From Pseudomonadota bacterium (GTDB lineage: Bacteria > Pseudomonadota > Alphaproteobacteria > Micropepsales > Micropepsaceae), in NCBI GenBank assembly GCA_018241025.1, contig JAFEEQ010000015.1:186001-250000 (forward strand): a stretch of 64,000 nucleotides of DNA. Reading direction: 5' to 3'. Positions 53,967 through 63,818 of the stretch are shown piece after piece. Position numbers and translations under genes: made by a program. A model generated the notes under the pieces. That model saw nothing but the letters and a program-made list of their open reading frames with translations, made no database searches and was not told the DNA's origin. How positions within the stretch are numbered: position 1 is the stretch's first letter; each line of letters opens with the position of its first letter.

Positions 53967-54962
53967 ATGACCAAGCCTCTCGATTCACACGCGGTTCCGG
54001 TTAACGACGCGGCCCGCATCCTTGCCGGCGACCGCCGTGCCCTGGCGCGCGCGATCACGCTGGTGGAGTCGACGCGTCCGGCCGATCAGGCCGCGGCCGA
54101 GGCGCTGCTCACCACGCTTCTGCCGGACACGGGCAGGGCAATGCGCATCGGGATTTCCGGCGCGCCCGGCGTCGGCAAATCGACCTTCATCGAATCCTTC
54201 GGCAAGTTCCTCACGGGCATCGGCAAGCGCGTTGCGGTGTTCGCGATCGACCCGTCCTCGCGCCGTTCCGGCGGTTCCATCCTCGGCGACAAGACACGCA
54301 TGGAACAGCTCAGCCGCGATCCGGATGCCTATATCCGTCCGTCGCCCGCCGGCACCACGCTTGGCGGTGTCGCGCGCCGCACGCGCGAATCCATGCTGCT
54401 TGCCGAAGCCGCGGGTTTCGACGTCGTGATTGTCGAGACCGTCGGCGTCGGCCAGTCCGAAACCGCCGTCGCAGACATGACCGACCTCTTCGTGCTGCTC
54501 GCTTCGCCGGGCGGTGGCGACGATCTGCAGGGCATCAAGCGCGGCGTGATGGAGCTGGCCGATCTCGTCATCGTCACGAAGTCCGATGGTGACCTCGCCG
54601 CCGCGGCCGGCCGCGCAGCATCGGACTATCACGCGGCCCTTCATCTCATGCGTCCCAAGCATGAAGGACTGCCGCCCCAGGTCCTCAAGGTCTCGTCGGT
54701 GGAGGGCAGGGGCATCGGCGAGGCCTGGGACGCGATGGCGCGCTTCCACGGCACGCTGACAGGCGATGGCCGCTTGGACGGTCTGCGGGCCGAACAGGCA
54801 CGTCGCTGGTTCTGGAGCGAGGTCCAGACCATCCTGAGCGAGACCATCCTGTCGGACGCCGCACTGGCCCGCACCGCGACGACCCTTGAGCGCCGCGTGG
54901 CCGGCGGGGAAACCCTGCCTTATTCCGCCGCTCGCGACCTGATCCGCTCGTTCCGGTCGTAG
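53967..54962 (+). CDS. meaB: Methylmalonyl-CoA mutase-associated GTPase MeaB
   Basis: A 331-aa G3E-type GTPase that loads and protects adenosylcobalamin in methylmalonyl-CoA mutase. The Walker A GAPGVGKS is at 65-72, then AIDPSS, RPSPAGTTLGGVARRTRE and VETVGVGQSE (switch regions) and VTKSDGD as the base-recognition motif. No ribosome-binding site is visible before the ATG, so translation may be leaderless or inefficient. Its neighbourhood with scpA supports the assignment. Confidence 0.96.
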   Translation: MTKPLDSHAVPVNDAARILAGDRRALARAITLVESTRPADQAAAEALLTTLLPDTGRAMRIGISGAPGVGKSTFIESFGKFLTGIGKRVAVFAIDPSSRRSGGSILGDKTRMEQLSRDPDAYIRPSPAGTTLGGVARRTRESMLLAEAAGFDVVIVETVGVGQSETAVADMTDLFVLLASPGGGDDLQGIKRGVMELADLVIVTKSDGDLAAAAGRAASDYHAALHLMRPKHEGLPPQVLKVSSVEGRGIGEAWDAMARFHGTLTGDGRLDGLRAEQARRWFWSEVQTILSETILSDAALARTATTLERRVAGGETLPYSAARDLIRSFRS

Positions 54963-55093
54963 CCCGTGGCAGTCGCCCCATTTCACAAGAGAGGGACTGT
55001 GATATTTTGTGCCGCTGCGGGGCTACTGCGCCTTGACCCGCCGGGCGGCTTTCCTTATGAGGGCGCCTCTTTTGCAAAAACCCCGAGAACGCC

Positions 55094-55387
55094 ATGTCCC
55101 GCCGCTGCGAACTGACCGGAAAAGGCCCGATGGTTGGCCACAATGTCAGCCACGCCAACAACAAGACCAAGCGCATCTACCGCCCGAACCTGCAGCAGGT
55201 TTCGCTGGCGAGCGATCTGCTCGGCAACTCCTATGTCCTGAAGATCTCGATGAACGCCCTGCGTTCGGTCGACAAGTCGGGCGGCCTCGACCCGTTCCTG
55301 CTCAAGGCCAAGGACACCGTGCTGTCCACCAAGGCACTGCGCCTGAAGCGCGCCATCGCCAAGAAGGCGGCCCAGAAGGCCGCCTGA
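55094..55387 (+). CDS. rpmB: 50S ribosomal protein L28
   Basis: A 97-aa ribosomal protein with the family start [20 protein letters not shown] and HANNKTKR. Its Lys/Ala-rich end ([12 protein letters not shown]) is typical of alphaproteobacteria. The Zn-ribbon Cys pair of some L28 forms is absent, as usual here. It has its own leader of about 130 bp. Confidence 0.98.
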   Translation: MSRRCELTGKGPMVGHNVSHANNKTKRIYRPNLQQVSLASDLLGNSYVLKISMNALRSVDKSGGLDPFLLKAKDTVLSTKALRLKRAIAKKAAQKAA

Positions 55388-55530
55388 AGCGCTCTCTGAG
55401 CCGCGCAGCCTAAGTATTTATAAAATTTACCCTGTTTCGCCCCGACTCAGGCATGGCCCCTGCACATCCTTTGGCCTAGTGTATCAAAATGTGCCAGGCC
55501 TCGAGACAGAGCCGGCGCGGGCGGGGTGTT

Positions 55531-56298
55531 GTGCGAGCATACGAGTCTGGGGCGCTTTCGGAGCGTAATACGCCACAAATCCGGATGGCTGTCGGGATCA
55601 ACGACGGTCCTTACCGGCTGCGCGAGGCGACGGATGCCACCTGGTCGACCTCCCAGGGCTACGGTCAGCCTGTCGGTTTCTTGCGCAAGCTGGGTGAGGC
55701 GGTACGCGCCGTCGCCCGGATGATTCTCCCGGTGATCGGCCTCTGCGCCGCCTTCGCCGCGATGTACCTCTACATGGATACCGACGTTCCGCTGTTCGCC
55801 GATTCGGGCAAGGCCTGGCTCACGGTGAGCCATCTGCTCTTGCCAGCGGCCTTCCTGGTGATCCATCTCACCAATCGCCGCTATGGCCCCGCCTATGCCT
55901 TTGCCCAGATCGTACTCTCCTTCGCGGCGATTGCCGCCGGGATGATCTTCGGCAGGGACGTGATCCAGATGTTCCTTCCCGAGACGGTTCTGCCCAGCGC
56001 TCGTGACGTGCTGTCCTTCGGCGGTGCCTTCTTCGTCGCCGGCTTCGTCGGCATCATCGCCTTCGACGGCGCCCGCGGCCCGCGCTGGTGGACGGCACCG
56101 CTGACCGGATCGGTCGTCGCCGGGCTCGTCTTCGCGCCGATCTTCTACATCTCGGCCTATGTCGGGACACCTGCTCCGTGGTTCGCCCATATGGGCATCC
56201 ATGCCGGCCTGCTGATCGCCGGCGCAATCCTCAGCCTGCTGCCATTCTGGTTCCTGCGCCGCATCGTGACGCCGCTCTCAGGCTTCGGCGGCTACTGA
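55531..56298 (+). CDS. Divergent VUT-family (YhhQ-like) membrane protein
   Basis: A 255-aa protein with about six helices. Residues with LLPAAFLVIHLTNRRYGP and AFDGARGPRWWTAPLTGS recall the PxxFLxTDLTNRxxGP and WWRAPLxSS motifs of VUT-family queuosine-precursor transporters, but the conserved TD became IH and the later Asp/Thr are lost. So it is perhaps a transporter with a changed substrate. The start is uncertain: GTG 55531 or ATG 55585. An AT-rich stretch near 55410-55432 may contain its promoter. Confidence 0.55.
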   Translation: MRAYESGALSERNTPQIRMAVGINDGPYRLREATDATWSTSQGYGQPVGFLRKLGEAVRAVARMILPVIGLCAAFAAMYLYMDTDVPLFADSGKAWLTVSHLLLPAAFLVIHLTNRRYGPAYAFAQIVLSFAAIAAGMIFGRDVIQMFLPETVLPSARDVLSFGGAFFVAGFVGIIAFDGARGPRWWTAPLTGSVVAGLVFAPIFYISAYVGTPAPWFAHMGIHAGLLIAGAILSLLPFWFLRRIVTPLSGFGGY

Positions 56299-56543
56299 GT
56301 CGTTCTATCGATCACCGGAAGCGGCTGCCTGATGTTTATCGGTATGAAGGTGATGCAGTGCAACCGCGAGGCGGCACCCGGGATCATTACGACATCCAGC
56401 GGACAATGCGGTTCGACATAGGCGAGTTGATAGGCGTCATACAGGGGTGTGTAGGGCGCGCGCACGAAAAATAAGTGCGCAATCAGCCCGCAAACTGCGA
56501 GCGATGCTGATGTCGCGAAAAACGGGGCCGGCAACCGCGTCAT
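56292..56543 (-). CDS. Hypothetical small membrane-anchored protein
   Basis: An 83-aa ORF with one N-terminal hydrophobic segment (about 9-27) and a soluble tail with two Cys. I do not recognise it. The ribosome-binding site is weak and the frame opens 36 codons upstream inside the end of cobT, so coding is uncertain. It overlaps the end of the VUT-like gene by 7 nt. Confidence 0.35.
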   Translation of the reverse strand: MTRLPAPFFATSASLAVCGLIAHLFFVRAPYTPLYDAYQLAYVEPHCPLDVVMIPGAASRLHCITFIPINIRQPLPVIDRTTQ

Positions 56544-56580
56544 CGTACCAGCATATGCCTGTCGAGGGCCTGAAGCGAGC

Positions 56581-58464
56581 CTATCGCGCCGCGTGCCGTG
56601 GTGCGTGCTTCGCGCCGGCCATTCGCTTCGGCCCACGGGTATGGCCTTCATGGCCTTTCTCTTCGTGGAACAGGCCGATGAGCTGCTCGGTCATCGCGCC
56701 GCCGAGCTGTTCGGCGTCGACGATCGTCACGGCCTTGCGGTAGTAGCGCGTCACGTCGTGACCGATACCGATGGCAGTGAGCTCGACCGAGGATTTTTCC
56801 TCGATCTCCTCGATCACCCTGCGCAGATGGCGCTCCAGATAGTTTCCGGCATTCACCGACAGGGTTGAATCGTCGACCGGCGCGCCGTCCGAGATCACCA
56901 TCAGGATCTTGCGCTGCTCGGGGCGATGGACGATGCGGTTATGCGCCCACATCAGGGCCTCGCCGTCGATATTCTCCTTGAGAAGCCCCTCGCGCATCAT
57001 CAGGCCGAGATTCTTGCGCGCGCGGCGCCAGGGCTCGTCGGCGGCCTTGTAGACGATGTGGCGCAGATCGTTCAGGCGCCCCGGATGGGGCGGCTTGCCG
57101 GCCGCGATCCAGTGCTCGCGCGACTGCCCGCCTTTCCACGCCCGCGTCGTAAATCCGAGAATCTCGGTCTTGACCGCGCAGCGTTCCAGCGTGCGCGCCA
57201 GGATGTCGGCGCACATCGCCGCCACCATGATCGGCCGCCCGCGCATCGAGCCCGAATTGTCGAGCAGCAGCGTCACCACCGTATCGCGGAAGGTCATGTC
57301 CTTCTCGCGTTTGTAGGAGAGTGGATACATCGGATCGATGATGATGCGGGGCAGGCGCGAGGCGTCGAGCATGCCTTCTTCGATATCGAACTCCCAGGTC
57401 CGGTTCTGCTGCGCCATCAGGAGGCGCTGCAGCTTGTTGGCGAGGCGCGAGACCACGCTCGACATCGCCGAGAGCTGCTGGTCGAGGAAGGTGCGCAGGC
57501 GGCTCAGCTCCTCGGCGTCGCAGAGCTCGTCGGCGTGGATTTCCTCGTCGAATTGCAGCGTATGGACCTTGTAGCCCCAGTCGTCGGCATGACTGAACGG
57601 CTGCTCGGGGCGTTGAGGCTTGGCGCCGTCCTGCGGTTCCTCGGCATCCGACAGCTCGTCGGTCTGCTCGGACCGCATCTCAGTCTCGCTGTCTTCGCCT
57701 TCCTCGCCCTCGGCCTCCTGCATGTCGGCTTCGGCGCTCTGGGACTCGCTCTCGCTGTCCTGCTCTTCGCCTTGCTGCTCGGAATTCTCCGAATCCTCGC
57801 CTTCGCCGGTGTCGTCCGAGCCTTCCTCGGTCATCTCGTCGCCGAGCTTGAGGTCCTTGAGGATGGTACGGGTCAGCTTGGCGAACGCCGCCTGGTCGCG
57901 GATCGACGTAGTGAGCTTCTCGAGATCCTTGCCGGCATTCTCTTCGATGAACGGACGCCACAGATCGACGGCGTATTTCAGCGCCTCCGGCGGCGCTTCG
58001 CCGGTCAGCTTCTCGCGCACCATCAAGCCGAGCACGTCGGCGATCGGCGCGTCGGCCTTGACCCGGGCCTTGGCGAGCCCGCGCTGCACCAGGCGCTGTT
58101 CCAGGCTGGCGGCCAGATTGCCCGCCACGCCCTTCATCGCGAGCGAACCGATGGCTTCGACGCGGGCCTGCTCTGCGGCTTCGAACACCGCGGCGGCATC
58201 GGCAGATTGCGGGCGGAACTGGTCGTGGACGCGGTCTTCGTGATGCGCCTTGCGCAGCGCATAGGCGTCGCCCGCGCCGCGTACGATCGCGACCTCATGC
58301 GGCGGCAGGTTGCGCGAGGGCAGGGGCAGACGCGCCTTCAGCCCGCGCAGCGCCGGCGGCTCTGCCGAGAACGAGACTTCCATCTCCGGCTCGCCCGACA
58401 GCGCGCGCACCGAGGCGGTGACGGCGCGCTTGAAGGGTTCGGAGGGATTTTCGGGCTTGCTCAC
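56581..58464 (-). CDS. cobT: Cobaltochelatase subunit CobT
   Basis: A 627-aa subunit of the aerobic cobaltochelatase CobNST, which inserts cobalt into hydrogenobyrinic acid a,c-diamide. The N-terminal domain starts [14 protein letters not shown]; a very acidic Glu/Ser/Asp linker lies at about 210-300; the C-terminal von Willebrand A domain has the MIDAS motif [10 protein letters not shown]. The GTG start at 58464 overlaps the stop of the small membrane gene by 4 nt. cobN is not in the window. Confidence 0.94.
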   Translation of the reverse strand: MSKPENPSEPFKRAVTASVRALSGEPEMEVSFSAEPPALRGLKARLPLPSRNLPPHEVAIVRGAGDAYALRKAHHEDRVHDQFRPQSADAAAVFEAAEQARVEAIGSLAMKGVAGNLAASLEQRLVQRGLAKARVKADAPIADVLGLMVREKLTGEAPPEALKYAVDLWRPFIEENAGKDLEKLTTSIRDQAAFAKLTRTILKDLKLGDEMTEEGSDDTGEGEDSENSEQQGEEQDSESESQSAEADMQEAEGEEGEDSETEMRSEQTDELSDAEEPQDGAKPQRPEQPFSHADDWGYKVHTLQFDEEIHADELCDAEELSRLRTFLDQQLSAMSSVVSRLANKLQRLLMAQQNRTWEFDIEEGMLDASRLPRIIIDPMYPLSYKREKDMTFRDTVVTLLLDNSGSMRGRPIMVAAMCADILARTLERCAVKTEILGFTTRAWKGGQSREHWIAAGKPPHPGRLNDLRHIVYKAADEPWRRARKNLGLMMREGLLKENIDGEALMWAHNRIVHRPEQRKILMVISDGAPVDDSTLSVNAGNYLERHLRRVIEEIEEKSSVELTAIGIGHDVTRYYRKAVTIVDAEQLGGAMTEQLIGLFHEEKGHEGHTRGPKRMAGAKHAPRHAAR

Positions 58465-58685
58465 ATCCGCCTCATGAGCGCGAAGCCGCCAAGTATCATT
58501 GGCAAAGCGGCAACCGCGATGATCGTCCAGCCGATCAACAGACCTTTTGTATCGACGCTCAGGCCCACCACGTATGTTTGGCGCACCCAAACCCAGAATA
58601 CGATGACCGGTACAAGCGCAAGCGCGCCGAAGAGAACAAGTGCGCCGCCAAGGGCACGCTCATACCTGCGGCGCGCAGGGCTCAT
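58461..58685 (-). CDS. Small two-helix membrane protein between cobS and cobT
   Basis: A 74-aa protein with a basic N-terminus ([13 protein letters not shown]), two helices (about 14-34 and 49-70) and a short loop, [17 protein letters not shown] do not recognise it. Its ATG shares a base with the cobS stop (TGATG) and its TGA overlaps the cobT GTG (GTGA), so all three genes are translationally coupled. That makes an accidental ORF unlikely and suggests a role near the chelatase or at the membrane. Confidence 0.65.
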   Translation of the reverse strand: MSPARRRYERALGGALVLFGALALVPVIVFWVWVRQTYVVGLSVDTKGLLIGWTIIAVAALPMILGGFALMRRM

Positions 58686-59677
58686 CACGTCACCAGAACC
58701 TTCGCCGCACTCTCCGGCAAATCCTCGCCGAAGCAGCGCTGATAGAACTCCGCCACGCTGGCACGTTCGAGCTCGTCGCACTTGTTCAGGAAGGAAAGGC
58801 GGAATGCGAAGCCGACGTCCTGGAAGATCTCGGCGTTCTCGGCCCAGGTGATCACGGTACGCGGGCTCATCACGGTCGAGAGGTCGCCGTTGATGAAGGC
58901 ATTGCGCGTCATGTCGGCGACGCGGACCATGGCCGCGATCTGCTTCTTCTTCTCCGGCGTGTTGTAGGCCGGCACCTTGGCGACGACGATGTTCACCTCG
59001 GCGTCATGGTGCAGATAGTTGAGCGTCGTGACGATACTCCAGCGGTCCATCTGGCCCTGGTTGATCTGCTGCGTGCCGTGATAGAGGCCCGTGGTGTCGC
59101 CGAGGCCGATCGTATTCGTGGTCGAGAACAGGCGGAAGGCCGGATGCGGGCGGATCACCTTGTTCTGGTCGAGCAGGGTCAGCTTGCCCTGGACCTCGAG
59201 CACGCGCTGGATCACGAACATCACGTCCGGACGGCCGGCATCGTATTCGTCGAAGGTCAGTGCCACCGGGTGCTGCAGGCACCAGGGCAGCAGGCCTTCA
59301 CGGAATTCGGTCACCTGCTTGCCGTCCTTGAGGACGATCGCATCCTTGCCGATCAGGTCGATGCGGCTGATGTGGCTGTCGAGGTTGATGCGGATGCACG
59401 GCCAGTTGAGGCGTGAGGCGATCTGTTCGATGTGGGTCGACTTGCCGGTGCCGTGATAGCCCTGGACCATCACGCGGCGGTTATGCGCGAAGCCGGCGAG
59501 GATCGCGAGCGTGGTGTCGCGGTCGAAGCGATAGGCCGGGTCGTTGTCGGGAACGTATTCGGTGCGGCGGGTGAAGGCCGGAACCTTGAGCTTGGTCTCG
59601 ATCCCGAAGACCTCAGCGGCGCTGACGGTCGTATCAGGCATCATCGCGGGATCGAGGGTCGCTTGCATCTCAGTCAT
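58685..59677 (-). CDS. cobS: Cobaltochelatase subunit CobS
   Basis: A 330-aa AAA+ ATPase that with CobT powers cobalt insertion by CobN. The Walker A GYHGTGKS is at 73-80, the Walker B region reads [20 protein letters not shown], and [14 protein letters not shown] is sensor 1. Normal length. It begins 73 nt downstream of the J-domain gene. Confidence 0.96.
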   Translation of the reverse strand: MTEMQATLDPAMMPDTTVSAAEVFGIETKLKVPAFTRRTEYVPDNDPAYRFDRDTTLAILAGFAHNRRVMVQGYHGTGKSTHIEQIASRLNWPCIRINLDSHISRIDLIGKDAIVLKDGKQVTEFREGLLPWCLQHPVALTFDEYDAGRPDVMFVIQRVLEVQGKLTLLDQNKVIRPHPAFRLFSTTNTIGLGDTTGLYHGTQQINQGQMDRWSIVTTLNYLHHDAEVNIVVAKVPAYNTPEKKKQIAAMVRVADMTRNAFINGDLSTVMSPRTVITWAENAEIFQDVGFAFRLSFLNKCDELERASVAEFYQRCFGEDLPESAAKVLVT

Positions 59678-59750
59678 GTTGGGATATCCGGCTCAATTGT
59701 CAGTGTGCGGATTGACCGCCGGATGAGGAGGGAGAGGCGTCAGGAGCCCC

Positions 59751-60359
59751 TCATGAGGTCAGCCTGGTGGCGCGCAGCACGCCATAGGCCTTGATAACCT
59801 GCTTCAGACGCTCCTCGGCGCCCCGATCGCCGCCGTTCGCGTCGGGATGAAACCGCTTCACAAGTTCCTTATACCGCGCCTTGATCTCTAGCAAGGTGGC
59901 GGTGTGCGCCAGCTGAAGCTGGTCCAGCGCCTGCATCTGCAGCCGCGTCAATGTGCGCTCGGGGCGGCGCGGTTGAGGTGCCGTTTCCGCGTCGTTTTCG
60001 AAGTGCCCGTGGCCGTCGTCGACGCTGAAGCCGCCGCCAAACGGGTTTTGCATACGTGCCGCGCGTTTGCCGAGCGGCCAGGTCGGGCGGTGTCCCGTCA
60101 GCGCGTCGTTACGGAAGGCTTCGATGGCGTTTTCGTCCATGCCGGCGAAGAAATCCCACGACTCGTTGTGCGCGCGCGCATGGTCGAGACAGAGCCAGAT
60201 GTATTCGCCGAGCCGGTCACGCGAACGTGTGACCTTGAAGGCACCTTCGCCCTCGCATCCCGGGTGGTCGCACGGCCGCAGCCGCGTCGAAGGATCGACC
60301 TTCGGCGCATCGGGCTTGATGCGGATATCGCGCTTGAAGCGGGGCTTTGCCTGCGGCAT
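59751..60359 (-). CDS. J-domain protein with C-terminal DnaJ motif
   Basis: A 202-aa co-chaperone-like protein. The J domain is at the C-terminus (about 145-202), with KRFHPDANGG as the HPD motif. The N-terminal part has a CDHPGCEGEGAFK segment with two Cys and a WDFFAGM stretch. The usual neighbour of bolA and cobS in alphaproteobacteria. The start at 60359 was taken by homology; the frame continues upstream into non-coding sequence. Confidence 0.9.
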   Translation of the reverse strand: MPQAKPRFKRDIRIKPDAPKVDPSTRLRPCDHPGCEGEGAFKVTRSRDRLGEYIWLCLDHARAHNESWDFFAGMDENAIEAFRNDALTGHRPTWPLGKRAARMQNPFGGGFSVDDGHGHFENDAETAPQPRRPERTLTRLQMQALDQLQLAHTATLLEIKARYKELVKRFHPDANGGDRGAEERLKQVIKAYGVLRATRLTS

Positions 60360-60443
60360 GGACGAATTATGGTGGCGACGGGTGAAAAAACAAGAAAACC
60401 TCTCGCTTGACTTACGCCGCCGTTGGGATGAAACGCTGGATTC

Positions 60444-60728
60444 ATGACGGTTGCCGACACGATCCACGCCAAGCTCGCGGCGGCCTTCGCGCCCTCGGAA
60501 CTCACGGTCGAAGACGAAAGCCACAAGCATGCGGGCCATTCCGGCGCGCGTCCCGGTGGCGAGACCCATTTCAGCGTGCGCATCGTCTCCGAAGGCTTCG
60601 CCGGCCTAGGCCGTGTCGAGCGCCAGCGCCGCGTCTATGCCGCCCTGGCGGAGTTGATGAAGCCCAACGGCATTCACGCCCTTGCCCTGACCACCCTCAC
60701 GCCCGCCGAAGTCTGGCAGGAACACTGA
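60444..60728 (+). CDS. bolA: BolA-family protein
   Basis: A 94-aa protein with the BolA fold: IHAKLAAAFAPSELTVEDESHKHAGHSGA at the start, HFSVRIVSEGFAGLGRVERQRRVYAAL in the middle with the conserved His and Phe, and GIHALALTTLTPAEW-like end. BolA proteins work with glutaredoxins in Fe-S trafficking. It is divergent from the J-domain gene (84-bp gap). Confidence 0.95.
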   Translation: MTVADTIHAKLAAAFAPSELTVEDESHKHAGHSGARPGGETHFSVRIVSEGFAGLGRVERQRRVYAALAELMKPNGIHALALTTLTPAEVWQEH

Positions 60729-60732
60729 GGCG

Positions 60733-62025
60733 CTAGCCGGTCTCGCCTGCGCCGATTTCCACGGCCGGCACCGGCGGAACGATGCGCAGCGCGGTGATCT
60801 GGTTGCGCTGCCGCCGCAGGATCTCGAACTCGAAGCCGAAGAATTTGAAGCGTTGGCCGGGTTCGGGGATCGTGCGCGCCTCGTGGATCACCAGCCCGGC
60901 AATGGTCGTGGCTTCTTCATCGGGAAGGTTCCATTCGAGTTCGCGGTTGAGGTCGCGGATCGGCACCGAGCCGTCGACGAGGAATGAGCCGTCGGGCCTG
61001 CGCCGCACATCGGGCCGGCCCCGTTCCTCATGCTCGTCCGGAATCTGACCGAAGATCTCGTCCAGGATGTCTTCCAGCGTGATCAGACCCTGCAGCGCGC
61101 CGTATTCGTCGACCACGAGGGCGAAATGACTGCGGCGGTCCCGGAAGCTCGTCAGCAATTCGGCGACACCGGTGGTCTCCGGAACGAACCAGGGCGCCGT
61201 CGCCAGGGTACCGACATCGACGCCGGCCCGGCCATGCTCGATGATCGCGCGGACGATATCCTTGGTATGAACGATGCCGATGATGTTTTCCGGCTGTTCG
61301 CGCCACAACGGAACGCGGGTGTGATTGGCGTCCAGCACCTCTTTCAATATTTCCGCCGCCGGCAGCCCGGCATCGACCGAGACCATGCTCTTGCGGTGAA
61401 CCATCACGTCGCCGACCGTCAACTCGTGCAGATCGAGCACGCCGGCGATCATGTCGCGATGCTCGCGCTCCACCGCCCCTTCCTTGTGATGAAGATTGAC
61501 GGTGCCGCGAATTTCTTCATGCGCTTCGACGGCTTCCTCGTCCTGCTCGCGCACGCCGAACAGGGCGAGTACGCGCCAGACCATGAATTGCACCGAGTTG
61601 ACGATCGGCGCGAGCACCAGAACGACCAGCCGCACCGGCGTGGCCACGGCGAGCGCAAAGCGATCGGTTCGCGCGATTGCGAGAGTTTTCGGCAGCACCT
61701 CGACGAAGAACAGGATCAGCACCGTCATCAAGGCCGTGGCGACAAGCACGGTCTGCGGTCCGAAACGCGTTTCCAGGATCGAGGTCGCCAGCGATGTCGC
61801 CAGGATATTGACGATCGTATTGCCCAGCAGCAGCGCGCCGACCATCCGTTCGCGATCGCCCATGAGCCGGTTCACATCGCGCGCGGCGACGGAGCCGTCC
61901 TTTTCGAGCTGGTGCATCCGGCCGCGCGAGACGCCGGTCAGCGCGGTTTCTGATCCGGCGAAGAACGCACCCACGACCAGAAGAAGGCCGATTGGCACGA
62001 AAGAGAGCAGCAGCACGGTATCCAT
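60733..62025 (-). CDS. CNNM/CorC-type transporter-associated protein
   Basis: A 430-aa membrane protein. A CNNM-type domain with about four helices fills residues 1-190 (GAFFAGSETALTGVSRGRMHQLEKDG), two CBS domains fill 200-330 (MVHRKSMVSVDAGLP, and FALVVDEYGALQGLITLEDILDEIFG), and a CorC_HlyC domain ends the protein. Members take part in magnesium or cobalt efflux. It precedes no obvious partner and follows aroB by 81 nt. Confidence 0.9.
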   Translation of the reverse strand: MDTVLLLSFVPIGLLLVVGAFFAGSETALTGVSRGRMHQLEKDGSVAARDVNRLMGDRERMVGALLLGNTIVNILATSLATSILETRFGPQTVLVATALMTVLILFFVEVLPKTLAIARTDRFALAVATPVRLVVLVLAPIVNSVQFMVWRVLALFGVREQDEEAVEAHEEIRGTVNLHHKEGAVEREHRDMIAGVLDLHELTVGDVMVHRKSMVSVDAGLPAAEILKEVLDANHTRVPLWREQPENIIGIVHTKDIVRAIIEHGRAGVDVGTLATAPWFVPETTGVAELLTSFRDRRSHFALVVDEYGALQGLITLEDILDEIFGQIPDEHEERGRPDVRRRPDGSFLVDGSVPIRDLNRELEWNLPDEEATTIAGLVIHEARTIPEPGQRFKFFGFEFEILRRQRNQITALRIVPPVPAVEIGAGETG

Positions 62026-62106
62026 GAGAATCTCGCAGGTTCGGATGAACAGAATGTCATCCGCGGGCCCTGGGGGCCAGCGCAGCGATTTACCTGAGGC
62101 GACAGA

Positions 62107-63201
62107 TCATGCCGAGAGCACGGCCTTCACGGCATCCAGCGGCACATCGTTTGTCACGAAGGCCTGTCCGATTCCGCGCAGCAGGATGAAGGTCAGCTTT
62201 CCGTCCTTCACTTTCTTGTCGTGCGCCATGTGCCCGACAAGCTCGTCTGCCGACGGCCGCACACCGGGAATGTCGCCAATGGACGAGGGCAGGCCGCAGG
62301 CCTGCAGATGCCTTGCAAAACGCTCGGCATCCTGCCCGTCGCACAGTCCAAGCTGCACCGAGAGCCGGAACGCCATCACCATCCCGATGGCGACACCCTC
62401 GCCATGCAGCAGCCGGTCGCTGAAACCCGTCGCCGCCTCGAGCGCATGCCCGAAGGTGTGGCCGAGATTGAGCAGCGCCCGGTCGCCGGTCTCGCGTTCG
62501 TCACGCGCGACGATGTCGGCTTTCATCCGGCAGGAATGCGCCACGGCATAGACGCGTGCCTCGCTGTCGCCGTCGATCGCCTTGGCGCCGTTCGCTTCGA
62601 GCCAGTTGAAGAAATTCGCATCGCCCAGCGCGCCGTATTTCGCGACCTCCGCATAGCCGGCGAGCAGTTCGCGTTTCGGCAGGGTCGACAGCACATCGGT
62701 GTCTGCGATGACGATACGTGGTTGATGGAACAGTCCGACGAGGTTCTTGCCTTCCGGCGTGTTGATCGCAGTCTTGCCGCCGACGGAGGAGTCGACTTGT
62801 GCGAGCAGCGTTGTCGGGATCTGCGCAAAGGAGATGCCGCGTTTCATTATTCCGGCCGCGAATCCCGTCAGGTCGCCGATCACGCCGCCGCCCAGGGCAA
62901 CGATCAGTCCGCTGCGGTCGACACCGCTGCGCAGGAGTTCGCGCGAAATCTGTTCGAGGCCGGCAAAGCTCTTCGTTCCTTCACCCGCCGCGAGCACGAT
63001 GGGGTGCGCATCGAGCCCGGCCTTGCCCAGGCTGTCGAGCAGCGCCGCGAGATGGATCTCCGCGACATGCGCATCGGTCACGACGGGCAGGGCGCCCCGG
63101 GCCAGCGGCTTCAGCAATTCGCCAGCGCGCGCCAGCATGCCCGGCCCGATATGGATCGGATAGGAACGGTCGGCGAGCGCGACGTCGACGGTCCGACTCA
63201 T
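62107..63201 (-). CDS. aroB: 3-dehydroquinate synthase
   Basis: A 364-aa enzyme converting DAHP to 3-dehydroquinate, the second step of the shikimate pathway. NAD and zinc motifs: LIVALGGGVIGDLTGFAAGIMKRGI, PTTLLAQVDSSVGGKTAIN, the zinc-binding GYAEVAKYG, and LNLGHTFGHALE and HGEGVAIGM with the zinc-ligand His residues. The ATG overlaps the aroK stop by 4 nt (ATGA). Confidence 0.97.
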   Translation of the reverse strand: MSRTVDVALADRSYPIHIGPGMLARAGELLKPLARGALPVVTDAHVAEIHLAALLDSLGKAGLDAHPIVLAAGEGTKSFAGLEQISRELLRSGVDRSGLIVALGGGVIGDLTGFAAGIMKRGISFAQIPTTLLAQVDSSVGGKTAINTPEGKNLVGLFHQPRIVIADTDVLSTLPKRELLAGYAEVAKYGALGDANFFNWLEANGAKAIDGDSEARVYAVAHSCRMKADIVARDERETGDRALLNLGHTFGHALEAATGFSDRLLHGEGVAIGMVMAFRLSVQLGLCDGQDAERFARHLQACGLPSSIGDIPGVRPSADELVGHMAHDKKVKDGKLTFILLRGIGQAFVTNDVPLDAVKAVLSA

Positions 63202-63728
63202 AGTGTCAGCACGCCGTCGGTCTGAAGCAGTTCCACGATCTTCTCCACGGCCTGCGCATGCGGCCCGTTCTCGCTGTCCAGCGTGTGGTCGGCCTCGGCA
63301 TAGACCGGCGAGCGTTCCGCCAGAAGCCGCTCCAGGGTCGCGCGCGGATCGCCATTGCGCAGCAGCGGCCGCGAGTCGCGCCTCTGGGTTCGCGCCAGCA
63401 GGACATCGATGGGCGCACGAAGCCAGATCGTCGCAGCATGCCCCTTGAGTGCCGCGCGGGTCGTCGCATCCATGAAGGCGCCGCCGCCGGTCGCGATGAC
63501 GCGCGGCGGCTCTTGCAGCAGACGCAGGATCACCTTGCGCTCGCCGTCGCGGAACGCCGGTTCGCCATAACGCTCGAAAATCTGCGATATCGTGCAGCCG
63601 GCGGCGGATTCGATCTCGCTGTCGGCATCCTTGAACCCGACCCCCAGTCGCGTGGCCAGGCGCCGGCCGATCGAGCTCTTGCCCGCGCCCATCATTCCCA
63701 CCAGTGCGACCGATCGCGCCAATCTCAT
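63198..63728 (-). CDS. aroK: Shikimate kinase
   Basis: A 176-aa P-loop kinase phosphorylating shikimate. The Walker A GMMGAGKSS is at 11-19, D34 and D36 (DAD) bind substrate and magnesium, GGGAFMD is the substrate-binding glycine loop and RPLL the lid. Overlaps aroB, the usual aroK-aroB pair. Confidence 0.96.
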   Translation of the reverse strand: MRLARSVALVGMMGAGKSSIGRRLATRLGVGFKDADSEIESAAGCTISQIFERYGEPAFRDGERKVILRLLQEPPRVIATGGGAFMDATTRAALKGHAATIWLRAPIDVLLARTQRRDSRPLLRNGDPRATLERLLAERSPVYAEADHTLDSENGPHAQAVEKIVELLQTDGVLTL

Positions 63729-63818
63729 GGAATTCGCTTACACGGCCCACACCGTTCCTGCCAACAGGTCTTGCGGAGCCGGTTCTAATTCCGCCACAAA
63801 CGGCTGGGAGTTTTCATC

